Source of the DNA: Novosphingobium hassiacum
GTDB taxonomy: Bacteria > Pseudomonadota > Alphaproteobacteria > Sphingomonadales > Sphingomonadaceae
Length of the DNA stretch: 64,000 nt
Assembly (NCBI RefSeq): GCF_014196055.1
Contig: NZ_JACICY010000011.1
Location: 25,216-89,215, forward strand
Direction of reading: 5' to 3'
Shown: positions 50,175 through 57,258 of the stretch, one piece after another
Layout: each line of letters starts with the position of its first letter
Numbering within the stretch: position 1 is the first letter of the stretch
Notes under the pieces: generated by a model
The model's input: only the letters and a program-made list of their open reading frames with translations
What the model was told of the DNA's origin: nothing
The model's database searches: none
Made by a program: the position numbers and the translations under genes

Positions 50175-51394
50175 TGCCGCCAGGAAAGACTCATGGCGAA
50201 CTCACCATCGGCTTTCTTCCCCTGGTCGATGCCTGTCTGCCAATTCTCGCGCGCGAACACGGCTTTGCCGAGAACGAAGGCCTGAGCCTGCGGCTCGTGC
50301 GTGACATGAGTTGGGCCACGGTGCTCGACCGCCTGCTTTATGGCCACAGCGACGCTGCGCACATGGTTGCTCCGCTGGCCATCGCCACCACTTTGGGGCG
50401 CGGACGTCCGGCACAGTCGTTGTCGGTGCCCTTCGTCCTCGGTCTCAATGGCAATGCCGTGACCATGCGACCCGATCTGGCGCGAGAAGTGAACCCGGCA
50501 GGCGGGCTGGGCGATCCGGCAACAGTCGGCGCGGCGCTGAAGACCTGTCTCGCAACGCTTGGCCGTCCGCTGCGTTTCGGTGTCGTCCACCGCTATTCCA
50601 GCCACAATTACATGCTGCGCTACTGGCTCGCTGCTTGCGGAATCCGGCCCGACGTCGATGTGGAAATTACCACGGTGGCGCCGCCGTTTTGCGCAGATGC
50701 GCTGGAATCCGGCGAGGTTGACGTAATTTGCGTGGGCGAGCCCTGGAACAGTGTGGCGGTAGAGCGCGGAGCAGGCGAGATCGTTTTGGCGACGGCGCAG
50801 ATCTGGCGTCGGGGCGTGGAAAAGGTCCTCGCCTTTCGAGAACCGGTCATGGAAGAGCGGCGCGGCGATGTTGAGGCGCTGGTGCGTGCCTTGCGCAAAG
50901 CGGGCGAACATTTCGTTGATCCGGCGAATCACGATGTCAACGCGGCGATTCTCGCGCGGCCTGAATATCTCGATGGCAATGCAGGGCTCATCCGACGGGC
51001 AATTTCGGACCAGTTGCTTCTGGCACGCGGCGGCGAAGTGCTGAAATACCCCGACTTCATGTTCCAGCACCGTGAAGCGGCGAACTTCCCCTGGGTAAGT
51101 CAAGCAGAGTGGCTTTACAGCCAGATGGTGCGTTGGGATGGGGCGGGCTACGATGCCGATGAAGCGCGTCTTGCCGCCCGCGTGTTCCGTCCAGATGTAT
51201 ACCGCAGCGCACTATTGGGCACAAACGATCCGCTGCCGGGGGCCAGTTCGAAGGTGGAAGGAAGCCTTGCGGGGCCGACTTCCGTGTCGATGCAGCAGGG
51301 CCTTATAACTTTGGAAAATAACAGCTTTTTTGACAGAAAGGTGTTCGACCCAAGCCACCTCGCCGAGTACGTGAAAATGCAGGCGCGAGACTAA
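50174..51394 (+). CDS. nasS: Nitrate/nitrite sensor NasS
   Basis: The 406-residue protein resembles NrtA/CmpA nitrate-binding proteins (IGFLPLVDACLPILAREHGF at the start, HMVAPLAIATTLG, SSHNYMLRYWLAACGI, GEPWNSVAVERG) but has no signal peptide, the mark of cytosolic NasS. Without nitrate it holds NasT; with nitrate it releases it. Start ATG 50174 overlaps the nasT stop (TGATG) behind GGGAGGGA. A GTG at 50171 is an alternative. The first ANTAR leader lies directly downstream. Confidence 0.93.
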   Translation: MPPGKTHGELTIGFLPLVDACLPILAREHGFAENEGLSLRLVRDMSWATVLDRLLYGHSDAAHMVAPLAIATTLGRGRPAQSLSVPFVLGLNGNAVTMRPDLAREVNPAGGLGDPATVGAALKTCLATLGRPLRFGVVHRYSSHNYMLRYWLAACGIRPDVDVEITTVAPPFCADALESGEVDVICVGEPWNSVAVERGAGEIVLATAQIWRRGVEKVLAFREPVMEERRGDVEALVRALRKAGEHFVDPANHDVNAAILARPEYLDGNAGLIRRAISDQLLLARGGEVLKYPDFMFQHREAANFPWVSQAEWLYSQMVRWDGAGYDADEARLAARVFRPDVYRSALLGTNDPLPGASSKVEGSLAGPTSVSMQQGLITLENNSFFDRKVFDPSHLAEYVKMQARD

Positions 51395-51463
51395 AATTCT
51401 GCTGCGGTGCAAAAAGCGCTTGCTCAACCGGGGGGGAATCACATAGCTTTGGTTCCAGCAGAT

Positions 51464-51575
51464 GAAGCGCTGTCCAAAGTTGGGCGGGATTTGGCTTCAC
51501 TCCGCTTTCAGTTTCATTGCGTGGCAACGTCGCCGCCCAGACCTCCCCATCGGGATGCGTTCGGGCGGCTTTTTT
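51464..51575 (+). promoter_or_regulatory. NasT-responsive (ANTAR) leader attenuator of nrtA
   Basis: Hairpin P1 has stem CTGTCC (51470-51475)/GGGCGG (51482-51487), hexaloop AAAGTT, inside an outer stem GAAGC (51464-51468)/GCTTC (51494-51498). Hairpin P2 has stem GTGGC (51521-51525)/GCCGC (51532-51536) and hexaloop AACGTC. Both loops have A at position 1 and G at 4, the ANTAR RNA signature. The 3' arm of P2 is also the 5' arm of a terminator: GCCGCCC (51532-51538), GGGCGGC (51563-51569), then six Ts. NasT binding would keep P2 and stop the terminator forming. Confidence 0.88.
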
Positions 51576-51605
51576 GTTGTTTGCGCCGAGCAAGGGGTGG
51601 TTCGG

Positions 51606-53012
51606 ATGAGTGGACGTTGGAGCATGAATCGTCAGGGCATGATCGCAGCACTGCTGGCGGGGATCGCTGTGGCGAGCTGCGGCAAGAGCGCGGACACAGC
51701 TGAAAAGCCAGTCGCTTCGGCCAACGGTATCGAAAAGCCCGTATTGAAGCTGGGCTTCATCAAGCTGACCGATATCGCCCCGCTGGTCGTGGCGCAGGAA
51801 AAGGGCTTCTTCCGCGAGGAAGGCCTGACGGTGACGCTTGAACCGCAAGCCAACTGGAAAGTGCTTCTCGATGGCGTGACCGGCGGCCAACTGGACGGCG
51901 CGCACATGCTGGCGGGCCAGGTGCTGGCTGCGAGCGCCGGGATCGGCAGCAAGGTGCCGCTGGTGACGCCGTTCTCGCTCGACATCAACGGCAAGGGCGT
52001 GACCGTCTCCAATCAGGTGTGGGACATGATCGCGCCGACCCTGCCCAAGGGCTCGGACGGCAAGGTCCAGATGCCGATATCGGCCGCCGCGCTCAAGCCT
52101 GTCGTCGCCAAGTTCAAGGCCGAGGGCAAGCCGTTCAAGATGGGCATGGTGTTCCCCGTCTCCACGCACAACTACGTCCTGCGCTACTGGCTCGCAGCAG
52201 GCGGGCTGAACCCCGGGTACTACCTTCCGGCTGACACCGCTGGCGTGACCGGCGCAGACGTGCAGCTTTCGGTCACCCCGCCGCCGCAGATGCCCGCCAC
52301 GATGGAAGCGGGCACGATCAATGGCTATTCGGTGGGCGAACCATGGAACCAAGCATCGGTCGCCAAGAAGATCGGTGTGCCGGTCATCGTCGATCCCGAC
52401 ATTGCTGGGACCACGGGCGACAAGGTGTTCGGTCTGACCGCAGACTTCGCCAAGAAGAACCCGAACACGGTCAAGGCGCTTACTCGCGCGCTGATCCGCG
52501 CGTCGATGTGGCTCGATGCCGAGGGTGGCAAGAACCGGCCTGAAGCGGTCAAGCTGCTGGCCAGTTCCAAGTATGTCGGTGCCGATGAAAAGGTGCTGAT
52601 GGCCTCGATGACCGGCAAGTTCACCTTCGGCGCCGGAGACACGCGCAATACGCCCGAGTTCAACCTGTTCTTCGATCAACAGGCCAGTTATCCGTTCTAT
52701 TCCGACGGTATCTGGTATCTGACGCAGATGCGGCGCTGGGGCCAGATCGCCGAAGACAAGACAGACCAGTGGTATCTCGACACGGTAAAGTCGGTCTATC
52801 GCCCGGACTTGTACGAAGCCGCCGCCCAGTCGCTCGTCGCCGACGGCAAGGCCAGCGCCGATCAGTTCCCGAAGACCGACGGCTTCCGCGTCTATACCCG
52901 CAAGGCAATCGATGGCGTGCCATTCGATGCGCACAAGCCTGCAGCTTATGCCGCCGGGTTCACCATCGGATTGAAGCCGGGCCAGAAGGTTACGCCTGCG
53001 GGCGTCAAGTAA
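51606..53012 (+). CDS. nrtA: Nitrate ABC transporter, substrate-binding lipoprotein NrtA
   Basis: The 468-residue protein starts at ATG 51606, behind AGGGG; upstream sequence in frame is the regulatory leader. A signal with lipobox VASC puts the lipidated Cys at about residue 25. The binding domain (about 45-440) has LKLGFIKLTDIAPLVVAQEKGFF in part, STHNYVLRYWLAAGGL and SVGEPWNQASVAKK, typical of NrtA/NasF. It captures nitrate/nitrite in the periplasm for NrtB and NrtCD. A longer second half compared with CmpA-type proteins is normal for proteobacterial forms. Confidence 0.92.
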   Translation: MSGRWSMNRQGMIAALLAGIAVASCGKSADTAEKPVASANGIEKPVLKLGFIKLTDIAPLVVAQEKGFFREEGLTVTLEPQANWKVLLDGVTGGQLDGAHMLAGQVLAASAGIGSKVPLVTPFSLDINGKGVTVSNQVWDMIAPTLPKGSDGKVQMPISAAALKPVVAKFKAEGKPFKMGMVFPVSTHNYVLRYWLAAGGLNPGYYLPADTAGVTGADVQLSVTPPPQMPATMEAGTINGYSVGEPWNQASVAKKIGVPVIVDPDIAGTTGDKVFGLTADFAKKNPNTVKALTRALIRASMWLDAEGGKNRPEAVKLLASSKYVGADEKVLMASMTGKFTFGAGDTRNTPEFNLFFDQQASYPFYSDGIWYLTQMRRWGQIAEDKTDQWYLDTVKSVYRPDLYEAAAQSLVADGKASADQFPKTDGFRVYTRKAIDGVPFDAHKPAAYAAGFTIGLKPGQKVTPAGVK

Positions 53013-53095
53013 GACAGGACGTTAGGCCCATGAACGCCGTTCCACTTCGCAAGGACGAGTTCCTCCCAATCGCAGCGTCGGACAAGGAGGAGAGC

Positions 53096-54037
53096 ATGTC
53101 TCTCCTCCCCACTCCCGAGGGAACCCCCGTGACCACTTCCCTGAAACTTCCGTTCGGCATCAAGTTGCCCGCGGGCCGAACGGTGTTTGAACAGCTGTGG
53201 CCTCCGCTGGTCGGGATCGGTGGGTTCGTGCTGCTCTGGGCACTGCTCGCGCCACTGGTGAAGACCTCTCTCGGCACCCTGCCGGGGCCGGGCGATGTAT
53301 GGACTGCATTCGGCGGTTTGATGGAAGAGAATGCGGCGGCGCGTGTGGCCGAAGGCGAGTCGATTGCTTCGGGATACGGCTACACCGGGCCGCCGACATT
53401 CGTGGACCAGATTTTTACGTCGCTCGAAACAGTCGCTGCAGGTTTTGTCCTGGCAAGCATCGTTGCGGTCCCGCTGGGGCTTGTTGCGGGCATGTCGAAA
53501 CGTGTGAATGCCGCGATCAACCCGATCGTTCAGGTGATGCGCCCGGTCAGTCCGCTCGCCTGGCTGCCGATCGTGACGATGGTCGTTTCGGCGTCGGTTA
53601 CCAGCGATGATCCGACGTTGGCCAAGAGCTTTATCATCTCGGCCGTCGTCGTGATGCTGTGTTCGCTATGGCCCACGCTGATCAACACCGCGATCGGCAC
53701 GGCAAGCATCGACAAGGACCTTATCGCTGTGGGTCGGGTGCTTCGTCTGGGGTGGTTTGCGCGGCTAACCCGGCTCGTCCTGCCTTCGTCGCTGCCCTAT
53801 ATCTTTACCGGCATGCGCCTGTCCTTGGGTACCGGCTGGATGGTACTGATCGCGGCGGAAATGCTCGCGCAGAACCCGGGCCTTGGCAAGTTCGTGTGGG
53901 ATGAGTTCCAGAACGGTTCCGAAAAGTCGCTGGCCCGGATCATGGTGGCGGTCGTGGTGATCGGCCTGATCGGCTTTGCTCTCGATCGCGTGATGATGGC
54001 CCTGCAGGCTTTCGTCAGCCGCAACCGCAACGTCTGA
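53096..54037 (+). CDS. nrtB: Nitrate ABC transporter permease NrtB
   Basis: The BPD-type permease has about six membrane helices (from about residue 30 onward) and the EAA-like loop AVGRVLRLGWFARLTRLVLPSSLPYI contacting the ATPase. I chose ATG 53096 (MSLLPTPEGT) because AAGGAGG sits 5 nt upstream, the best ribosome-binding site in the region; ATG 53030 would add 22 residues. The loop GYGYTGPPTFVDQIFTSLETV is a family trait. It follows nrtA and precedes the ATPase fusion by 14 bp. Confidence 0.92.
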   Translation: MSLLPTPEGTPVTTSLKLPFGIKLPAGRTVFEQLWPPLVGIGGFVLLWALLAPLVKTSLGTLPGPGDVWTAFGGLMEENAAARVAEGESIASGYGYTGPPTFVDQIFTSLETVAAGFVLASIVAVPLGLVAGMSKRVNAAINPIVQVMRPVSPLAWLPIVTMVVSASVTSDDPTLAKSFIISAVVVMLCSLWPTLINTAIGTASIDKDLIAVGRVLRLGWFARLTRLVLPSSLPYIFTGMRLSLGTGWMVLIAAEMLAQNPGLGKFVWDEFQNGSEKSLARIMVAVVVIGLIGFALDRVMMALQAFVSRNRNV

Positions 54038-54051
54038 AGGAGGTCCACGCC

Positions 54052-55731
54052 ATGGCCACGATCCTTTCGCTCAAGAACTTGCGCAAAAGCTATACCGGCA
54101 AAGCTGGGGGCACGACCGAAGTTCTTGGCGGTATCGACCTCGATGTCGAGGAGGGCGAGTTCATCGCGATCCTCGGATTTTCCGGAGCGGGCAAGACCAC
54201 GCTGATCTCGGCTGTCGCTGGCTTGGTGGAACCCGATGCGGGCGAAATGTTGCTGCACGGACAGCCCATCACCGGCCCGGACAAGGATCGCGGCCTCGTC
54301 TTCCAGTCCTACTCGCTGTTCCCATGGCTGACGGTCGAGCAGAATGTCGCGCTGGCGGTGGACTCTGTGCACAAGGATCGCAGCAAACAGGCCCGCGCTG
54401 ATCTGGTTCGCCAGAAAGTGCAATTGGTCGGTCTTGGCCATGCGATGGACCGCAAGCCCGCGCAGCTTTCAGGCGGGATGCGCCAGCGCGTTTCGGTGGC
54501 GCGCGCCTTGGCGATGGAGCCGGAAATCCTGCTGCTGGACGAGCCGCTCTCGGCGCTCGATGCCCTCACCCGCGCCAAGCTGCAGGACGAGATCGACCGC
54601 ATCCGCGAAGAGGAAAAGCGCACGATCATCCTTGTCACCAACGATGTGGATGAGGCGCTGTTGCTGGCAGACCGGGTGGCGGTGCTGACGCCTGCGCCCT
54701 CCGCCCGCATCGGGCGGATCTTCCCCGTCACCTTGCCGCGTCCGCGCGATCGCGAAGCGGTGAACGACAGCCTGGCGTTTCAATCGCTGCGCACAGAAAT
54801 CGTCAATTACCTCGGCGGCCTGGCAGGCGAAAAGGCGGCGAAGGGCAGCGAGTACGGCAGCTTGCCCAATGTTACGCCACTCGATCTTGCACCGCCCCCC
54901 AAGGCTTATCAGGACGCCGCACGCAAGGGCGCGACGCGGCGCTACATGGAGTTCTGGAAGCTTAACAAGATATACCCCACGCCCAAGGGTCCGCTGACCG
55001 TGGTCGAGGACTTCAACCTGATGATGGACAAGGGCGAGTTCGTCTCGCTGATCGGCCACTCGGGCTGCGGCAAATCGACCGTGCTGACGATGGCAGCAGG
55101 CCTCAACGCGATCAGCAAGGGCGGTATCATCCTCGATAACCGCGAGATCGACGTGGCCGGGCCGGACAAGGCGGTGGTGTTCCAGGCACCCAGCCTGATG
55201 CCGTGGCTGACCGCGCGGCAGAACGTGGCGCTGGGGGTTGAGCGGGTTTATCCGCACGCAACGCGCGCTGAACGCCGTGAAATCGTGGACTACTATCTCG
55301 ACCGCGTTGGTCTTGCCGATGCGATGGACAAGATGGCAGCGGAAATGTCGAACGGCATGCGCCAGCGCGTTGGCATCGCGCGCGCCTTTGCGCTTAGCCC
55401 GCGCTTGCTGCTGCTCGATGAACCGTTCGGCATGCTCGACAGCCTGACCCGGTGGGACCTGCAGGACGTGCTGGTCGAGGTGTGGAACCGCACCAAGGTG
55501 ACCGCGATCATGGTCACGCACGACGTGGATGAAGCCATCCTGCTGGCGGACCGCGTGGTGATGATGACCAATGGCCCAAATGCCACCATCGGCAAGGTCC
55601 TGAAGATCGATCTGCCGCGTCCGCGCGACCGCAAGGCTTTGCTGCGGCATCCGGATTTCTACGCCTACCGGCAGGAGGTTTTGCGCTTCCTCGCCGAATA
55701 CGATCACGGACCGACCGACAAGGCGGCCTGA
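54052..55731 (+). CDS. Nitrate ABC transporter, tandem ATPase fusion (NrtD-NrtC type)
   Basis: One 559-residue protein holds two ATPase domains. Domain 1 (about 5-245): Walker A GFSGAGKTT 42-50, signature LSGGMRQR with S140-G142, Walker B LLLDEPLSALD, and N197 where the switch His normally is. Domain 2 (about 295-545): Walker A GHSGCGKST 335-343, degenerate signature MSNGMRQR (S433-N434-G435), Walker B LLLDEPFGMLD, switch H490. Both deviations fall in the same composite ATP site, so one site is probably degenerate. It powers nitrate import through NrtB; the solute-binding-like tail of cyanobacterial NrtC is absent. Confidence 0.92.
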   Translation: MATILSLKNLRKSYTGKAGGTTEVLGGIDLDVEEGEFIAILGFSGAGKTTLISAVAGLVEPDAGEMLLHGQPITGPDKDRGLVFQSYSLFPWLTVEQNVALAVDSVHKDRSKQARADLVRQKVQLVGLGHAMDRKPAQLSGGMRQRVSVARALAMEPEILLLDEPLSALDALTRAKLQDEIDRIREEEKRTIILVTNDVDEALLLADRVAVLTPAPSARIGRIFPVTLPRPRDREAVNDSLAFQSLRTEIVNYLGGLAGEKAAKGSEYGSLPNVTPLDLAPPPKAYQDAARKGATRRYMEFWKLNKIYPTPKGPLTVVEDFNLMMDKGEFVSLIGHSGCGKSTVLTMAAGLNAISKGGIILDNREIDVAGPDKAVVFQAPSLMPWLTARQNVALGVERVYPHATRAERREIVDYYLDRVGLADAMDKMAAEMSNGMRQRVGIARAFALSPRLLLLDEPFGMLDSLTRWDLQDVLVEVWNRTKVTAIMVTHDVDEAILLADRVVMMTNGPNATIGKVLKIDLPRPRDRKALLRHPDFYAYRQEVLRFLAEYDHGPTDKAA

Positions 55732-55784
55732 CGCAAATTTGAGGATGCCTGATCGGCCTCAGGGGTCAATTCAGGAGGGAAAAC

Positions 55785-57041
55785 ATGAAGACACGTATTC
55801 TGGCGGCGGCGCTGCTCGCGTCGCCGGTCGCACTCGCGCATCCTGCTTTTGCAGCGGACAAGCCGTTCGGCGCGCCGGTTCCGGTGAGCGAGGACATCAC
55901 GTTCGATCCGATCATCGACGCGCGCCTGCGTTATGAAGCGGTGGATCAGCCGACGCTCGATGCCGACGCTGTGACCGTCAGGCTGCGTGCAGGCTTCGAG
56001 GTCAAGCATGCCCCTTCACACCTGTCGTTCCTGGTCGAGGCAGAAGGCACGCTGGGTATCCAGAACGACTACAATGCATTTCCGTTCGCGGTGCCTGGCT
56101 CGGCGCAACGCCGTCCCGGATTTTCGGTGGTTCCCGATCCCGAAAGCATCGATCTCAACCGGCTGCAGGTGCAGTACCGGACCAAGGCCTTTGCGCTGAC
56201 AGTCGGGCGCCAGCGGATCAATCTGGATGACCAGCGCTTTGTCGGCTCGGTCGGCTGGCGGCAGAACGAGCAGACCTTCGATGCCGTGCGCGCCGAAGCG
56301 GCTTTCGGCCCGGTCACTCTCGACGGCACTTATGCGATCCAGCAGGATTCGATCTTCGGTTCCGAGGCCGGGCCACGCCGGAGCATGGACGGCGACTTCG
56401 TGTTTCTGGGGGCAAGCGCGAAAGTGGGGCCATTGACCGCCAAGGCGTTCTCCTACCTGCTCGATTATGACGAGGCTTTTGCCTTTGCCAGTTCCTCGCA
56501 GACCTATGGCGGGCGCATCGTGGGCAGCGTGCCGCTTTCGAAAGCGGTGAAGCTGAACATGCTGGCAAGCTACGCCCGCCAGTCCGGCTTCGGATCGAAC
56601 CCTGTAGCGTTCGAGGCGGACTACGTGGCAGGCGAACTGGGTCTTGCCGCCAAGGGCTTTACCCTGACGGGCGGCTACGAAAAGCTGGGCGCGGCGCGGA
56701 CGCCCGGCAAATCGTTCCAGACACCGCTGGCCACGCTGCACAAGTTCAATGGCTGGGCCGATCTGTTCCTGACCACGCCCGCAGCTGGGCTCGAGGACAC
56801 ATACGCCTCGCTCGCCAAGGTGTTTCCCAAGGTCAAGGCACTGCCGGGCCTCAACGCGACCGTCGTATATCATGAATTCCGCAGCGACCGTGGCAGCATC
56901 AAGTACGGCACGGAATGGGATGCCAGCCTGGGCTTCAAGGTCAGCAATGTCGGCATGCTGCTGAAGTACGCCGATTACAATGCCAAGGCATTCGGCGCGG
57001 ACAAAAGCATCCTGTGGCTACAGGCGGAAGTTGCGTTCTGA
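55785..57041 (+). CDS. Outer-membrane porin-like protein (alginate-export family type) of the nitrate operon
   Basis: The 418-residue protein has a signal peptide (1-23, AHPAFA-ADK) and a beta-rich body with alternating aromatic strands ending in an aromatic residue (LQAEVAF), fitting an outer-membrane barrel. RQRINLDDQRFVGSVGWRQNEQTFD (in part) is typical of alginate-export-like porins found near nitrate genes in proteobacteria. It is 53 bp downstream of the ATPase and probably provides the nitrate pore. A GGAGG-type site precedes ATG 55785. Confidence 0.8.
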   Translation: MKTRILAAALLASPVALAHPAFAADKPFGAPVPVSEDITFDPIIDARLRYEAVDQPTLDADAVTVRLRAGFEVKHAPSHLSFLVEAEGTLGIQNDYNAFPFAVPGSAQRRPGFSVVPDPESIDLNRLQVQYRTKAFALTVGRQRINLDDQRFVGSVGWRQNEQTFDAVRAEAAFGPVTLDGTYAIQQDSIFGSEAGPRRSMDGDFVFLGASAKVGPLTAKAFSYLLDYDEAFAFASSSQTYGGRIVGSVPLSKAVKLNMLASYARQSGFGSNPVAFEADYVAGELGLAAKGFTLTGGYEKLGAARTPGKSFQTPLATLHKFNGWADLFLTTPAAGLEDTYASLAKVFPKVKALPGLNATVVYHEFRSDRGSIKYGTEWDASLGFKVSNVGMLLKYADYNAKAFGADKSILWLQAEVAF

Positions 57042-57053
57042 TCGCTCCTTCGT

Positions 57054-57085
57054 GCTGCACTGCAAAATAAAACTTGCAGTGCAGC
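57054..57085. terminator. Perfect 12-bp inverted repeat behind the porin gene
   Basis: GCTGCACTGCAA (57054-57065) and TTGCAGTGCAGC (57074-57085) are exact reverse complements with an 8-nt AT-rich loop, 12 bp past the porin stop. The hairpin would be very stable but has no T-run. It shares TGCACTGCA with the repeat at 43279-43290, so a protein-binding site is also possible. Confidence 0.5.
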
Positions 57086-57117
57086 CGCCGAATCGGTTAG
57101 CCAAGTGAACGAAGGTC

Positions 57118-57228
57118 TTTGCGCCGCCCAGTGTCGGGTGGATTGTCGCAAGGCCTGACAAATCAACTTTGCGTGGCAACGTCGCCGCCCAGACCTTCCC
57201 AATCGGGATGCGTTCGGGCGGCTTTTTT
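57118..57228 (+). promoter_or_regulatory. NasT-responsive (ANTAR) leader attenuator of nirB
   Basis: Hairpin P1 has stem CCGCCC (57124-57129)/GGGTGG (57136-57141) and hexaloop AGTGTC, within an outer stem TTGCG (57119-57123)/CGCAA (57147-57151). Hairpin P2 has stem GTGGC (57173-57177)/GCCGC (57184-57188) and hexaloop AACGTC. Loop positions 1 and 4 are A and G in both. The terminator uses GCCGCCC (57184-57190) and GGGCGGC (57216-57222) followed by six Ts. From P2 on it is nearly identical to the nrtA leader. Confidence 0.88.
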
Positions 57229-57258
57229 GTGTCGCGCGTCTGGCAAGGAAAAGTCCAA

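Noticed and set aside
51405..51423. Possible sigma-54 promoter before the nrtA leader
   Set aside because: GG and GC are 10 bp apart but the rest of the consensus is poor (CGGTGC and GCGC).
54469..55707. Open frame of 412 codons opposite the nitrate ATPase fusion
   Set aside because: Mirror of the ABC ATPase; composition rich in His and Arg typical of antisense GC-rich frames.
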